Assembly: GCF_021183625.1 (NCBI RefSeq)
Contig: NZ_CP089214.1
Location: 1,054,001 to 1,118,000, forward strand
Source of the DNA: Nocardia asteroides
GTDB taxonomy: Bacteria > Actinomycetota > Actinomycetes > Mycobacteriales > Mycobacteriaceae
DNA: 64,000 bases
Reading direction: 5' to 3'
Shown here one piece after another: positions 45,309 through 53,359 of this stretch. The translations under genes were made by a program, and so were the position numbers. The notes below the pieces were generated by a model. That model had not been told where the DNA came from, did no database searches, and saw only the letters and a program-made list of their open reading frames with translations. Each line of letters starts with the position of its first letter. Positions within the stretch are counted from its first letter, which is position 1.

Positions 45309-46691
45309 ATGCGTTCGCTCGTCCTCGCTGCCGCCGTCTGCTTACTGGCCGCGCCCGGGGTGGCGCAGGCGGAGCCGTGGGGTCCGGCGCTGCCGCCGCA
45401 TCCGTTCCTCGGCCCGACCGGCTCGGCGACCATGCACGGCGACGCCGGATCGTCCGACACCACACCGTATCCCGGTCCCGGGACCGAGCCGCCGACGGTG
45501 CGCGCCGACCCGCTGGCCGCCGCCTGCCCGACCCTGCTGCAGGGCCGCGACGGGCTGGTGGTCGCGCTCTGCACCGCCATCGCCGGGCAGGCGCCGGCCG
45601 TGCACCTGCTCGACCCCGAGCACGGCTCGCTGGCCGCGCTCCCGCTGGTGAAGGGCAGCCTGCTCGGCGGGGTGTACGCGTATCTGGACCAGGACGACCG
45701 GCTGGTCGCGGTGGACGGCGAGCGCGCGCTGGTCCGGGTGGCGCACCACCGCGACCCCGACGGCCGGTGGCGGCTGGCGGTCGCCGAGCGCACCGACCTC
45801 TCCGGCGCGATTCCGCAGGGCGACAGCGTGACCGGGCTGGTGCCGGACTGGTCCGGGAATGTCTGGTTCGCCACCGGCAAGGGCGTCGTCGGGGTGCACA
45901 CCCCGGCCGGCCGGACCGGCACCGTCGAGCTCGGTGAGCAGGTCGCGAACAGTATCTCGGCCGCGCCGGACGGGCACGTCGCGGTGGCGACCACGCACGC
46001 GCTCTACGAGCTGACCGCCGACGACGGGGTGCCCCGGGTGGCCTGGCGCGCGCCGTACGACCGCGGCTCCGCCCGCAAGCCGGGGCAGCTCAGCCACGGA
46101 ACCGGCTCCACGCCCACCTATTTCGGCCCCGGGACCGGTGCGGAGTACCTGACGGTCGTCGACAATGCCGACGGCGGCGTGCGGGTGCTGGTCTTCCGCT
46201 CCGGCACCGGCGAGCCGGTCTGCGCGCAGCCGGTGCTGACCGCGGGCGGGCCGGGCAGCGAGAACTCGCCGATCGGGGCCGGGCGCTCGGTCTTCGTCGC
46301 CGGGACCTACGGCTACCCGTACCCCACGGTGCCCGGTGATGCCGGACCCGCGGTCCCGCCTTCCGCGCCGTTCACCGGCGGGATGACCCGGGTCGACATC
46401 GACGAAACCGGGTGTCACACGGTGTGGGAAAGCGGGATCCGCAGCGCGGCGGTGCCGCACCTGTCCACCGCGGACGGCCGGCTCTACACCCTCACCCGGC
46501 ACGGGCCGGATGCCGCCACCCCGGCCGACGGCTTCTCGGTCACGGTGCTGGACCCGGCCACCGGCGCGATGCTCGCGGACTCCCCCGCGCCGGGGACGGT
46601 GCTCAACGACCCCCTGCAGATGTCGCCGCTGATCCTGCCGGACGGGCGCATGCTGCAGGGCACGGTCACCGGGGTGCTGCGGATCGGCTGA
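45309..46691 (+). CDS. Secreted beta-propeller-like protein of unknown function
   Basis: The ATG at 45309 begins a clear Sec signal peptide (MRSLVLAAAVCLLAAPGVAQ, cleavage near AQA-EP), giving 460 residues. The mature part is rich in short strands with repeated patterns such as GLVPDWSGNVWFATGKGVVG, SAAPDGHVAVATTHALYEL and HLSTADGRLYTLTRHG. These resemble WD/NHL-like propeller blades with a D-G turn. Four or so cysteines suggest disulphides. I do not recognise a named family. It follows the repeat array and converges on the pirin gene with 6 bp between stops. Confidence 0.72.
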   Translation: MRSLVLAAAVCLLAAPGVAQAEPWGPALPPHPFLGPTGSATMHGDAGSSDTTPYPGPGTEPPTVRADPLAAACPTLLQGRDGLVVALCTAIAGQAPAVHLLDPEHGSLAALPLVKGSLLGGVYAYLDQDDRLVAVDGERALVRVAHHRDPDGRWRLAVAERTDLSGAIPQGDSVTGLVPDWSGNVWFATGKGVVGVHTPAGRTGTVELGEQVANSISAAPDGHVAVATTHALYELTADDGVPRVAWRAPYDRGSARKPGQLSHGTGSTPTYFGPGTGAEYLTVVDNADGGVRVLVFRSGTGEPVCAQPVLTAGGPGSENSPIGAGRSVFVAGTYGYPYPTVPGDAGPAVPPSAPFTGGMTRVDIDETGCHTVWESGIRSAAVPHLSTADGRLYTLTRHGPDAATPADGFSVTVLDPATGAMLADSPAPGTVLNDPLQMSPLILPDGRMLQGTVTGVLRIG

Positions 46692-46697
46692 GCCGGT

Positions 46698-47480
46698 TCA
46701 CCCGATGGTCGCGTGCATCTCCCACACGATCACCTCGGCCGCGCCCGCGGCGCTCAACCGCTGCCCGCCCGCGCCGGTGAACCGCACCGAATCACCCTCG
46801 GCCAGCGGCCCGGTGCCCTCCAGCTCGACCGCGCCGCGCGCGACGAAGAGGTGCAGGAACGGCGCGTCCGGCAGGGTGATCGGCGCGTCCCCCGCGCCGA
46901 GCCGCGCCACGTGCATGGTCGCGTACCTGTTCGCGATCCGGATGGCGGAGTGGTCGGCGTACTCCCGCATCCCGGAGGCCACCGGCACCAGCCCGCCGGA
47001 GAGCAGCGCGTCGTCGATCTCCAGCTGCTCGTAGCCGGGGGTGATCCCGGACTCGTCCGGCAGCACCCACATCTGCACGAAGTGCACCGGCTCATCGTGC
47101 TGCTCGGCGAACGACCCCGTCGCGCCGGAGAACCGCCAGGAGTCGTTCTTCTCGGAGTGCAGGATGCCGGTGCCCGCGCTCATCCGCTGCGCCAGCCCCG
47201 GGTAGATCACCCCGGAGTGACCGGTGGAGTCCTGGTGCACCAGGGAACCGCGGAGCACCCAGGTGACGATCTCCATGTCCCGGTGCGGGTGCGTGTCGAA
47301 GCCCATGCCCGGCGTGACGATGTCGTCGTTGTTCACCATCAGCAGGCCGTGGTGGGTGTTCGCCGGGTCGTAGTGCTGGCCGAAGGAGAAGGAGTGCTTG
47401 GAGTCGAGCCAGCCGATCCGGGTCTTCAGCCGGTCGGCTGCGCGGCGGACGTCGATCTGCGGGGTGGTTGGAGCGGACAC
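46698..47480 (-). CDS. Pirin family protein
   Basis: The GTG at 47480 is chosen over a TTG-like longer start; the product is 260 residues of the bicupin pirin family. The metal-binding cupin is visible in GMGFDTHPHRDMEIVTWVLR, with GSLVHQDSTG and SAGTGILHSE providing the His/His/His/Glu set. Bacterial pirins act as quercetin 2,3-dioxygenases or redox-linked modulators. It is divergent from a MarR-type regulator, with two operator-like repeats between them, so repression by that MarR protein is likely. Confidence 0.9.
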   Translation of the reverse strand: MSAPTTPQIDVRRAADRLKTRIGWLDSKHSFSFGQHYDPANTHHGLLMVNNDDIVTPGMGFDTHPHRDMEIVTWVLRGSLVHQDSTGHSGVIYPGLAQRMSAGTGILHSEKNDSWRFSGATGSFAEQHDEPVHFVQMWVLPDESGITPGYEQLEIDDALLSGGLVPVASGMREYADHSAIRIANRYATMHVARLGAGDAPITLPDAPFLHLFVARGAVELEGTGPLAEGDSVRFTGAGGQRLSAAGAAEVIVWEMHATIG

Positions 47481-47500
47481 GGTGCCTCGATTCCGAGTTC

Positions 47501-47514
47501 GTTGCTTTGTCAAC
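47501..47514. promoter_or_regulatory. Operator-like site 1 between pirin and marR
   Basis: GTTGCTTTGTCAAC has GTTG/CAAC ends in inverted orientation and is followed by TACT. Site 2, 36 bp away, differs at one base within the 14-mer. It lies 20 bp upstream of the pirin start. Confidence 0.6.
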
Positions 47515-47536
47515 TACTTGCACACTACTCGTTATC

Positions 47537-47550
47537 GTTGCCTTGTCAAC
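47537..47550. promoter_or_regulatory. Operator-like site 2 between pirin and marR
   Basis: GTTGCCTTGTCAAC, followed by CACT, repeats site 1 in the same orientation and ends 22 bp before the MarR start. Two such sites in a divergent promoter are typical for MarR autoregulation. Confidence 0.6.
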
Positions 47551-47572
47551 CACTGCGCGTACGCTGGAGGAC

Positions 47573-48025
47573 GTGAACGCGACACGGTGGCTCGACACCG
47601 ACGAGAACGAGCTCTGGCGGGCCTACCTCGACGCGACCCGCCTGCTCTTCCGCGACCTCGACAGACAACTGACCACCGACGCGGGCATCGCCTTCGCCGA
47701 CTACGAGATCCTGGTCCTGCTCGCCGAGGCCCCCGACCGGCGGCTGCGCATGAGCGCGCTCGCCGACGCCAGCAGCACCAGCCGCAGCGGCATCACCCGC
47801 GCCGTCACCCGGCTCGAGCACTCCGGCCGGGTCCGCCGCGTCGACTGCGAATCCGACCGCCGCGGCGCCTGGGCCGAGCTCACCGAGACCGGTGCCGCCG
47901 AACTCGCCGCCGCGAGCCCAGGGCACGTCGCCGCCGTCCGCGCAACGCTCCTCGACCGCATCGACCCCGCCGACATCCCCGCCCTCACCCGCGCCTTCCG
48001 CGCCGTGCGGGACCGGGCCCGGTGA
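47573..48025 (+). CDS. MarR-family transcriptional regulator
   Basis: I use the GTG at 47573 behind GGAGG, giving 150 residues. The winged-helix domain runs through FADYEILVLLAEAPDRRLRM, LADASSTSRSGITRAVTRLE (recognition helix) and the wing RVDCESDRRGAWAELTETG. It most likely represses itself and the divergent pirin gene in response to a small aromatic or oxidised ligand; the ligand cannot be deduced. A longer start at 47468 would read through both operator-like sites and is unlikely. Confidence 0.9.
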   Translation: MNATRWLDTDENELWRAYLDATRLLFRDLDRQLTTDAGIAFADYEILVLLAEAPDRRLRMSALADASSTSRSGITRAVTRLEHSGRVRRVDCESDRRGAWAELTETGAAELAAASPGHVAAVRATLLDRIDPADIPALTRAFRAVRDRAR

Positions 48026-48032
48026 GCGGGTC

Positions 48033-48431
48033 TCAGCTTCGTCGCGATGCCCGGATCATGTCGATGCTCGCACCGGCCGCGATGAACCACAGCACCGGCG
48101 ACCACGTCCCGGTCAGCAGGAACCATGCCCCGCCCACGATCAGCGCCGCGACCACCAGCCACAGTGCGGCCTCCACGGCAACACTTCGCCTGCCGAGGGT
48201 TGCGAGCACGGCAGCCCCTGCCGCGAGCACTACCGCAGCGGTGGCGCTACCGGCGAGAATCACTACCTCACGCTGATCGAAGCCCTGCGCGTCGGGATCG
48301 GCGCCGTGCAGCAGAAACACGAATCCGACGGTTCCGGCCAGTATCAGCAGGCCGAATACAACGGCGACGGCGACACGGATGCGCAACACAATTCCGCGTA
48401 CCCGATCCGGGTCGGAGGCGGGGGCCGTCAT
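48033..48431 (-). CDS. Small membrane protein of the type VII-associated module
   Basis: The ATG at 48431 overlaps the stop of the preceding gene (ATGA) and gives 132 residues. About four hydrophobic helices are seen: VAVAVVFGLLILAGTVGFVF, VVILAGSATAAVVLAAG, ALWLVVAALIVGGAWFLL and a last one near WSPVLWFIAAG. No family is recognised. Its coupling to the WXG-like protein suggests a membrane partner or immunity-like role, which is inference. Confidence 0.65.
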   Translation of the reverse strand: MTAPASDPDRVRGIVLRIRVAVAVVFGLLILAGTVGFVFLLHGADPDAQGFDQREVVILAGSATAAVVLAAGAAVLATLGRRSVAVEAALWLVVAALIVGGAWFLLTGTWSPVLWFIAAGASIDMIRASRRS

Positions 48432-49225
48432 GCCGGCTTCACCGACCAATCCGCGTCCCCGTCCAGCACAGTGGCGTCGGCGTAGCCCGCGGCTCCGGTG
48501 GACGGCCAGTGCCCGTGCGGGAAGCCCTGCGGATTCTCCAGCTCTACCTGCACCGCCTGCACCTGGCTGAGCGTGGACTGGATGAGAGTGAAGATGCCCG
48601 AGATCGCGGCGGTCACCATCGCCGCGAATTTCGCCGCGGTGATCAAACCGGCGATCCCGGCCGGGATCGCCCCGATCCCGGTGCCCGCGGCGAGGCACTC
48701 CGCGACGGCCTCGACGATGACCGAAATGACAATGGCGAGCAGCGACGTATAGAACGTCACCCCCGCGATACCGAGGGTCAGTGTCGCCGAGCGGATTGCC
48801 GTGGCAATCGAGCCCATCCGGGCGGAGGCCATGCGCTGGGGGGTGATGGCGTCGGCGTAGGACTCAGCGGCCGCGCCCTGCCAGTATCCGCCGACCTTGA
48901 CCGCGGTGTCCTCGAGGTCGGCGGCCATGGTGTTCATCGACCGGGTCACCCCGACCCAGTCGTACGACGTCTCGATGAACGCGATCGGCGCACCGACCCC
49001 CTCGATCGCCTGGACGAACTTTTCCCAGAGCTCGCTGATCGCATCCGCGAACTCATTGCCCAGTCCGATGATGTCGTCCCCGTTGCGCAGGACGAAGCGA
49101 ACGAGCGGCGTGCCGGCCGCATCCTCGAACGATCCCCTGATCCGAGCAGGGAGATTACCCAGTTCCTCGACCTTGTCGATGAGGTCCTGTGCGACCTGCT
49201 GCATTTGAGCGGCGGATGGCGCCAT
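48428..49225 (-). CDS. WXG100-like secreted protein with hydrophobic centre
   Basis: A 265-residue protein. The N-terminal 130 residues are helical and carry a W-x-G turn in KVGGYWQGAAAESYADA (about 112-128), the mark of WXG100/ESX substrates. A long hydrophobic stretch follows (about 150-215). The polar C-terminal tail ends GDADWSVKPA. No signal peptide is present, consistent with type VII export. It follows the EspC-like gene by 20 bp. A pore-forming or membrane-active effector is possible; no toxin domain is recognisable. Confidence 0.65.
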   Translation of the reverse strand: MAPSAAQMQQVAQDLIDKVEELGNLPARIRGSFEDAAGTPLVRFVLRNGDDIIGLGNEFADAISELWEKFVQAIEGVGAPIAFIETSYDWVGVTRSMNTMAADLEDTAVKVGGYWQGAAAESYADAITPQRMASARMGSIATAIRSATLTLGIAGVTFYTSLLAIVISVIVEAVAECLAAGTGIGAIPAGIAGLITAAKFAAMVTAAISGIFTLIQSTLSQVQAVQVELENPQGFPHGHWPSTGAAGYADATVLDGDADWSVKPA

Positions 49226-49245
49226 CCCGACTTACCCCGATCGAT

Positions 49246-49557
49246 TCAGTACAGATTACGGAGAGCGTGAGCTTGCGCTCGCTCCTCGTCCTCGTAGACC
49301 CCGGCCACCGTATTCAGCGTGCGGGCGATCTCCTTCATGGCCAGTTCGCCTTCCCGCAGCCGGGATTGCATCAGCGCGACAGCCTCGTCGTACTTCTCGA
49401 CGAAGCCGACGAACAGTCCCGCCTGGAGTGCGGAGTAGGTGTACCCGCCGATCTCCTCGGCCACACCGCCGAGGTCGGTTGCCCGCTCGGCCCAGCCGGT
49501 CGCCTGCGTGCGGAGTGCGCCGAGTGCAACGGTGACCTGCTCGGGTGTCGGCGCCAT
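49246..49557 (-). CDS. EspC-like type VII secretion-associated protein
   Basis: A 103-residue all-helical protein. It begins MAPTPEQVTVALGALRTQA and ends with a helix carrying VAGVYEDEE, which fits the C-terminal YxxxD/E secretion signal of ESX substrates. Size and composition match the EspC/DUF2580 family, which is co-secreted with ESX-1 substrates in mycobacteria. The preceding gene's stop overlaps its ATG by one base (TGATG). No EccC, EccD or mycosin is in the window, so export must use a system encoded elsewhere. Confidence 0.75.
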   Translation of the reverse strand: MAPTPEQVTVALGALRTQATGWAERATDLGGVAEEIGGYTYSALQAGLFVGFVEKYDEAVALMQSRLREGELAMKEIARTLNTVAGVYEDEERAQAHALRNLY

Positions 49558-50240
49558 CAGTTTCCCCTCGTGACGTCAGCGGTGCGCAGCAGTTCGATCA
49601 ACTGTTCGGCGGCGGAGGTGAGCCGCGCCGCCGCGGAAGGGACCGCCTCCGCGCTCGCACGGTAGTTCCGCTGCTCCTCCAGCGCGGCATTGATCTCCGT
49701 GGCGAGCCGACTCGCGGCTTGCCGTTCGGCCCAGCTCTGGTCGATGCGGCAGCCGGACAGCCCGTGGTCGGCGAACTCGAAAACGATGGCGGGCCCGAGT
49801 GACTCCGGCCGCTCGCGGGGAAGGGCGGAGAGTGGTTGCGCCGCGATCGCCAAGACTTCTTCGACGATGTCCTCGGCCGAAGAGGCAGCCGGTGCGGGCC
49901 GCGGGTCGGCGATCGGTGCCGGTGGTTCGACTCCGCGTCGCCGTGCCGCCTCGACCTCCTCGCGCGCTCTCCGCCAGCCGTCGGCATACGCGACGCCGAC
50001 AGCTTCGAGAATCGCCGCGTCGAGCTGCTGCCCGTTCAGCAGGGACTGCCAGTCCCTGGAGATGACGAAGCGGCGCGGAATATTGTGCTCGTCCAACTCG
50101 GTGCGAACCGCGCCAGTCGTATCTTGGCCCGGTCGCTCCATCGCGCGTGCGGTCCGATCGATCCACAGATAGCTCGAAGCCTTGGCCTCAACTCTTCGCC
50201 GCACGTCATCGACGTCGGCCGACAGCCTGCCGAAATCCAC
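49557..50240 (-). CDS. YbaB/EbfC-like domain protein, first gene of the type VII-associated module
   Basis: A 227-residue protein without membrane segments. Residues 35-90 (GAVRTELDEHNIPRRFVISR, then LNGQQLDAAILEAVGVAYAD) follow the pattern of YbaB/EbfC domains, common in actinobacterial ESX neighbourhoods. After a proline-rich linker comes a second region of unknown nature, ending in a helix. YbaB proteins bind DNA non-specifically, but the ESX-linked versions may be chaperones or scaffolds. Recognition is moderate, based on pattern and context. Confidence 0.6.
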   Translation of the reverse strand: MDFGRLSADVDDVRRRVEAKASSYLWIDRTARAMERPGQDTTGAVRTELDEHNIPRRFVISRDWQSLLNGQQLDAAILEAVGVAYADGWRRAREEVEAARRRGVEPPAPIADPRPAPAASSAEDIVEEVLAIAAQPLSALPRERPESLGPAIVFEFADHGLSGCRIDQSWAERQAASRLATEINAALEEQRNYRASAEAVPSAAARLTSAAEQLIELLRTADVTRGN

Positions 50241-50366
50241 CGCGCTCCCCCAGCGTCGCTCCCCCGTGCATCCCCGAGATGCCGATCGGGCTCACTATTG
50301 TCAGCGCCACCCATTCTGTCAACTCCCGCCGCGCTCAGCGGTCGCACCATGCGAGAGGATGGCACG

Positions 50367-50825
50367 GTGAGCGAACGCATCCGGATCGATGAGCAGAGCC
50401 CGGCTGTCTACAAGACGCAGGTGGGGGTCGCGTTCGCGGCCAAGCAGGCGGCGAAGCGGGCGGGGCTGGATCGGCATCTCGTCGAGCTGGTGAATGTGCG
50501 GATCTCGCAGCTCAACGGGTGTGCGCGCTGCTTGGACGTGCATACGAGAGCCGCGCGCGAGGCGGGCGAGACCGAGCAGCGGCTGAACGTGCTGTCGGCC
50601 TGGCGCGAGGCGGCGATCTACACGGAGCAGGAGCGGGCGGCGCTCACCCTTGCCGAGACGGTGACGACGCTGCCGCCGCACGACGAGCAGGAGCGCGCCT
50701 ACGCGGCGGCCCGCGAGCACTTGGACGACGACCAGTTCGCCGCCGTCGCCTGGATCGCCATCGCGATCAACGCGTTCAACCGCATCTCCATCGTGAGCGG
50801 GCACGAGGTGCACCCGCGGGAGTGA
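50367..50825 (+). CDS. AhpD-like carboxymuconolactone-decarboxylase family protein
   Basis: The GTG at 50367 gives 152 residues; the ATG at 50349 is an alternative. The family core is LVNVRISQLNGCARCLDVHT, with the CxxC pair and histidine, then AREAGETEQRLNVLSAWREA. AhpD-type proteins are small helical peroxidases that pass electrons through the CxxC. It stands alone and converges on the TetR gene with one base between stops. Confidence 0.88.
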   Translation: MSERIRIDEQSPAVYKTQVGVAFAAKQAAKRAGLDRHLVELVNVRISQLNGCARCLDVHTRAAREAGETEQRLNVLSAWREAAIYTEQERAALTLAETVTTLPPHDEQERAYAAAREHLDDDQFAAVAWIAIAINAFNRISIVSGHEVHPRE

Positions 50826-50826
50826 A

Positions 50827-51474
50827 CTACTCCGGGCCGGCGGGGACGGTGATCGCCAGCGCCACCGGGACGAGCAGGTCGACCAGGTCGGCGACGGGCG
50901 GGCGCGGGTCCATGAGCAGCCACTCGTGCGCGACGCCGTTGACCGCGCCGATCAGGGCGCCGGCGGCGAGCATGGGTTCGCCGCGGACGTGCGCGCCGGG
51001 GCCGGCGATCGGCCCGACGGCCATCTCGATGAGCAGGCTCCATCCGTGCCGCCGCTGGCGGCGGTGCTGCTCCATGCGCTCGCTGACGCCGACCACCTCG
51101 AGGAAGGCGACCTTGGCGCGGTGCGGGTCGGCGTCGATGGAGCCGAGGTAGGCGGTGAAGGCGGCGGTGAGGCCCGCCAGCGGTTCGGTGCCCGCGCCGA
51201 GGCGGGAGAGCGCGGTGCCGACGGCGGCGGCGGCCTCGTCCTGGATCCGGTCGTAGGCGGCGACCAGCACGTCCTCGCGGGTCTCGAACTCCTCGTAGAA
51301 CTGGCGCTTGGAGAGCCCGGCGGCGGTGCAGACGTCGGCGAGCGAGCAGTGCAGGTACCCGCGTTCGGCGAACAGCCGGGTCGCCGCCTCGATGAAGCGC
51401 GCGCGCCGCTCCTGCTTGCGCTCGGAGATCGCGCGACCGCCGTACTGCCTGCCGGTGGTTGTCACGACACTCAC
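50827..51474 (-). CDS. TetR-family transcriptional regulator
   Basis: The GTG at 51474 gives 215 residues. The DNA-binding domain is ARFIEAATRLFAERGYLHCS, LADVCTAAGLSKRQFYEEF and TREDVLVAAYDR. The C-terminal ligand domain is ordinary in length. It lies 23 bp after the decayed ABC transporter remnants. It may once have controlled them, or still control the TauD/monooxygenase genes. Confidence 0.9.
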   Translation of the reverse strand: MSVVTTTGRQYGGRAISERKQERRARFIEAATRLFAERGYLHCSLADVCTAAGLSKRQFYEEFETREDVLVAAYDRIQDEAAAAVGTALSRLGAGTEPLAGLTAAFTAYLGSIDADPHRAKVAFLEVVGVSERMEQHRRQRRHGWSLLIEMAVGPIAGPGAHVRGEPMLAAGALIGAVNGVAHEWLLMDPRPPVADLVDLLVPVALAITVPAGPE

Positions 51475-51497
51475 TGTATCCACCGATCGGAGCCGGA

Positions 51498-51725
51498 TTA
51501 CCCCGCGGCCGGTGTGAGCGACGCCGTTGCGAACCGGCGGCCGGGGATGGCGGCGAGCAGCCGGCGGGTGTAGTCCTGGGCGGGGTCGTCGAACACCTCG
51601 CCGACCGGGCCCCACTCCACGATCCGGCCCCGCGACATGACCGCCACCGAATCGGCGATGGCGCGGACCACGGCGACCCGCTGCTGCTGGCCGCCGGAGA
51701 GCTCGCGCGGCCTGCTGCGCGTCCT
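51498..51725 (-). pseudogene. Remnant of a peptide-type ABC transporter ATPase with internal deletion
   Basis: Reading leftward from about 51725 gives RPRELSGGQQQRVAVVRAIA and then DSVAVMSRGRIVEWG, ending ASLTPAAG at a TAA (51498-51500). This is the C-terminal end of a DppF-like ATPase, but signature motif and post-switch sequence are fused. The roughly 50 residues with Walker B, D-loop and switch histidine are missing. The N-terminal half with Walker A is also absent. It directly abuts the substrate-binding remnant in another frame. Confidence 0.85.
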
Positions 51726-52169
51726 GCGGGACGGTGAGCTCGAGCCGCCGGTTGTCCTCGACCCGGATGCCGTCGGTGCCCGGCACCCAGCCCGCCTCGC
51801 CCAGCAGCTTCCGGCCGCGGGCCGGGTCGAAGGCGAACTCCTGCGGCTCGTCGATCGGCTGCACGCCGCGCGCGATGTCGACCTGGCCGGATTGCAGCGC
51901 GCCGGTGCGCATCCCGATCTCCGGCAGCACCCGCCAGACGACCTTCTCCAGGTAGACGGCGCCCTGGTTGCGCGAGCCCTGCCACGCCCAGGCGTAGTCC
52001 TCGCGGCGGCGCAGCACCACCTCCTGGTTCGGCACCTGCGATTCGAAGACGAACGGCCCGGCCGAGACCACGTTCTCCGGCTTGCCCGCCTCGGTGCCGT
52101 CGAGCTCCAGCGTCTTCGCCGCGACCGGGCCGTTCTGCAGCTGCGAGACGCGCAGCGGAAAGTCCTGGA
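51724..52169 (-). pseudogene. Remnant of an oligopeptide-type ABC substrate-binding protein with deletions
   Basis: The frame reads LIQDFPLRVSQLQNGPVAAK, then VVSAGPFVFESQVPNQEVVL, VYLEKVVWRVLPEIGMRTGA, DIARGVQPIDEPQ and AFDPARGRKLLGEAGW. This is the order found in SBP_bac_5 proteins. The signal peptide and first third are missing, and roughly a hundred residues normally separating the last two blocks are gone. The frame ends without a stop of its own at the ATPase remnant. Its 5-prime end runs straight into the TauD gene. Confidence 0.85.
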
Positions 52170-53111
52170 TCAGGAGCCGTGGAACGGCTCGCCTTCCAGT
52201 GATTCCGAGCTGCGGCCGTCGACGCCGACCGGGACGTCGCCCTCGAGCGTCACCCGGTAGAGCACCCGGTCGTGGTCGAGGTGCCCGGCGTCGGCGATGG
52301 CCAGGTGCGCGGTGGCGCGGTTGTCCCAGAACGCGACGCTGCCCGGCTGCCAGCGGAAACGGACGGTGTACTCGGTGCGGGTGGCCTCCTCCCAGAGCGC
52401 CTCGAGCAGGTGCCCGGCGAGCCGCGGCGAGAAGCCGCGGATGCTCTTGGCCTTGCGGGTGAAGCCGGGGCTGACGAACAGCGCCCGCTCGCCGGTCTCC
52501 GGGTGCACCCGGACCACCGGGTGGAAGGTGCGCAGCGGCTTGTTCCCGATCACCCGATTGCGGTCGCTGCCCGCGGCGGCCCGGTTCTCGAAGGTGTGCT
52601 CCGCGTCCAGGGTGTCCACGAAGTCGCGCAGCTCCTGCGGCAGGTTCTCGTAGGCCGCGACCAGGTTCGTCCAGGCGGTGTCGCCGCCGTAGGGCGGCAG
52701 GATGTCGGCACGCAGGATGGAGAAGGCGGGCGGGTTGATCAGCGCGGTGACGTCGGTGTGCCAGCTGCTGTCGTAGGAGGTGCGCTTGCGCCCGTACAGC
52801 TTGTCGTAGCGCCGGGAATCGATCGGCAGGATTTCCGGGTAACCCGCCGGCGGATTCTCCTCGTACGGATGCGCCGGGGTGACCCGGCCGAATCGGCGCG
52901 CGAAGGCGATCTGTTCCGCGTGCCCGATGGTCTGGTCGCGGAAGAACACCACCTTCCATTGCAGCAATGCCCGCCGGATCTCGGCGATCACCTCGTCGGA
53001 CAATTCCTGGGAAAGGTCGACGCCGGATATCTCGGCGCCGGTGTAGCCGGACTGGGGCGCAACCGTGATCGACGATTGCACGGAAATCGGTTCGGACGCA
53101 GCGATTGTCAT
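52170..53111 (-). CDS. TauD/TfdA-type Fe(II)/2-oxoglutarate dioxygenase
   Basis: A 313-residue dioxygenase. The iron triad is His118 and Asp120 in WHTDVTALINPP and His269 in WDNRATAHLAI, with Arg286 for 2-oxoglutarate. The N-terminal GAEISGVDLSQEL and VVFFRDQTIGHAEQIAFARR are family hallmarks. Closest relatives in style are taurine dioxygenase and the alkylsulfatase AtsK, which free sulfite or sulfate from organosulfur compounds. Beside a DszA/NtaA-type monooxygenase, a sulfur-scavenging role is likely. It is divergent from the ABC exporter genes. Confidence 0.9.
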   Translation of the reverse strand: MTIAASEPISVQSSITVAPQSGYTGAEISGVDLSQELSDEVIAEIRRALLQWKVVFFRDQTIGHAEQIAFARRFGRVTPAHPYEENPPAGYPEILPIDSRRYDKLYGRKRTSYDSSWHTDVTALINPPAFSILRADILPPYGGDTAWTNLVAAYENLPQELRDFVDTLDAEHTFENRAAAGSDRNRVIGNKPLRTFHPVVRVHPETGERALFVSPGFTRKAKSIRGFSPRLAGHLLEALWEEATRTEYTVRFRWQPGSVAFWDNRATAHLAIADAGHLDHDRVLYRVTLEGDVPVGVDGRSSESLEGEPFHGS

Positions 53112-53228
53112 CGAGCCCACCACCTCGGTCGGTCGGAGAAAGGATATGCGGGTCAGGCTATTCCGCCCGCCGCCCGCAGCCGCGAGTTCGAATCGGGAAG
53201 ATTGCCTACACCGACGGTGAAGTCCCGC

Positions 53229-53258
53229 TTGACATTCACGCCGTATTTCGATCGACAT
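53229..53258 (+). promoter_or_regulatory. Possible promoter of the ABC exporter operon
   Basis: TTGACA at 53229-53234 is a perfect -35 hexamer. At an 18-base distance is CGACAT, a poor -10. It lies about 70 bp upstream of the leader ORF. Only the -35 is convincing. Confidence 0.3.
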
Positions 53259-53326
53259 GATCGATTTCGTTGCTTTCGGCAATGAGCTCATTGCACTGTT
53301 CCGGGGAGGTGTGCGGAGGAGGAGAA

Positions 53327-53359
53327 ATGGTGTCGAACGCGAAGTGTCGCCGTCGATGA
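53327..53359 (+). CDS. 10-codon leader peptide coupled to the ABC exporter
   Basis: ATG at 53327 stands behind GGAGGAGGAGAA, the best ribosome site in this region, and encodes MVSNAKCRRR. Its TGA overlaps the exporter ATG at 53356 as ATGA. The exporter start itself has no such site, so translation is probably coupled through this ORF. A cysteine codon followed by arginines recalls cysteine-responsive leader peptides upstream of actinobacterial sulfur genes. Regulation by cysteine is inference. Confidence 0.5.
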   Translation: MVSNAKCRRR

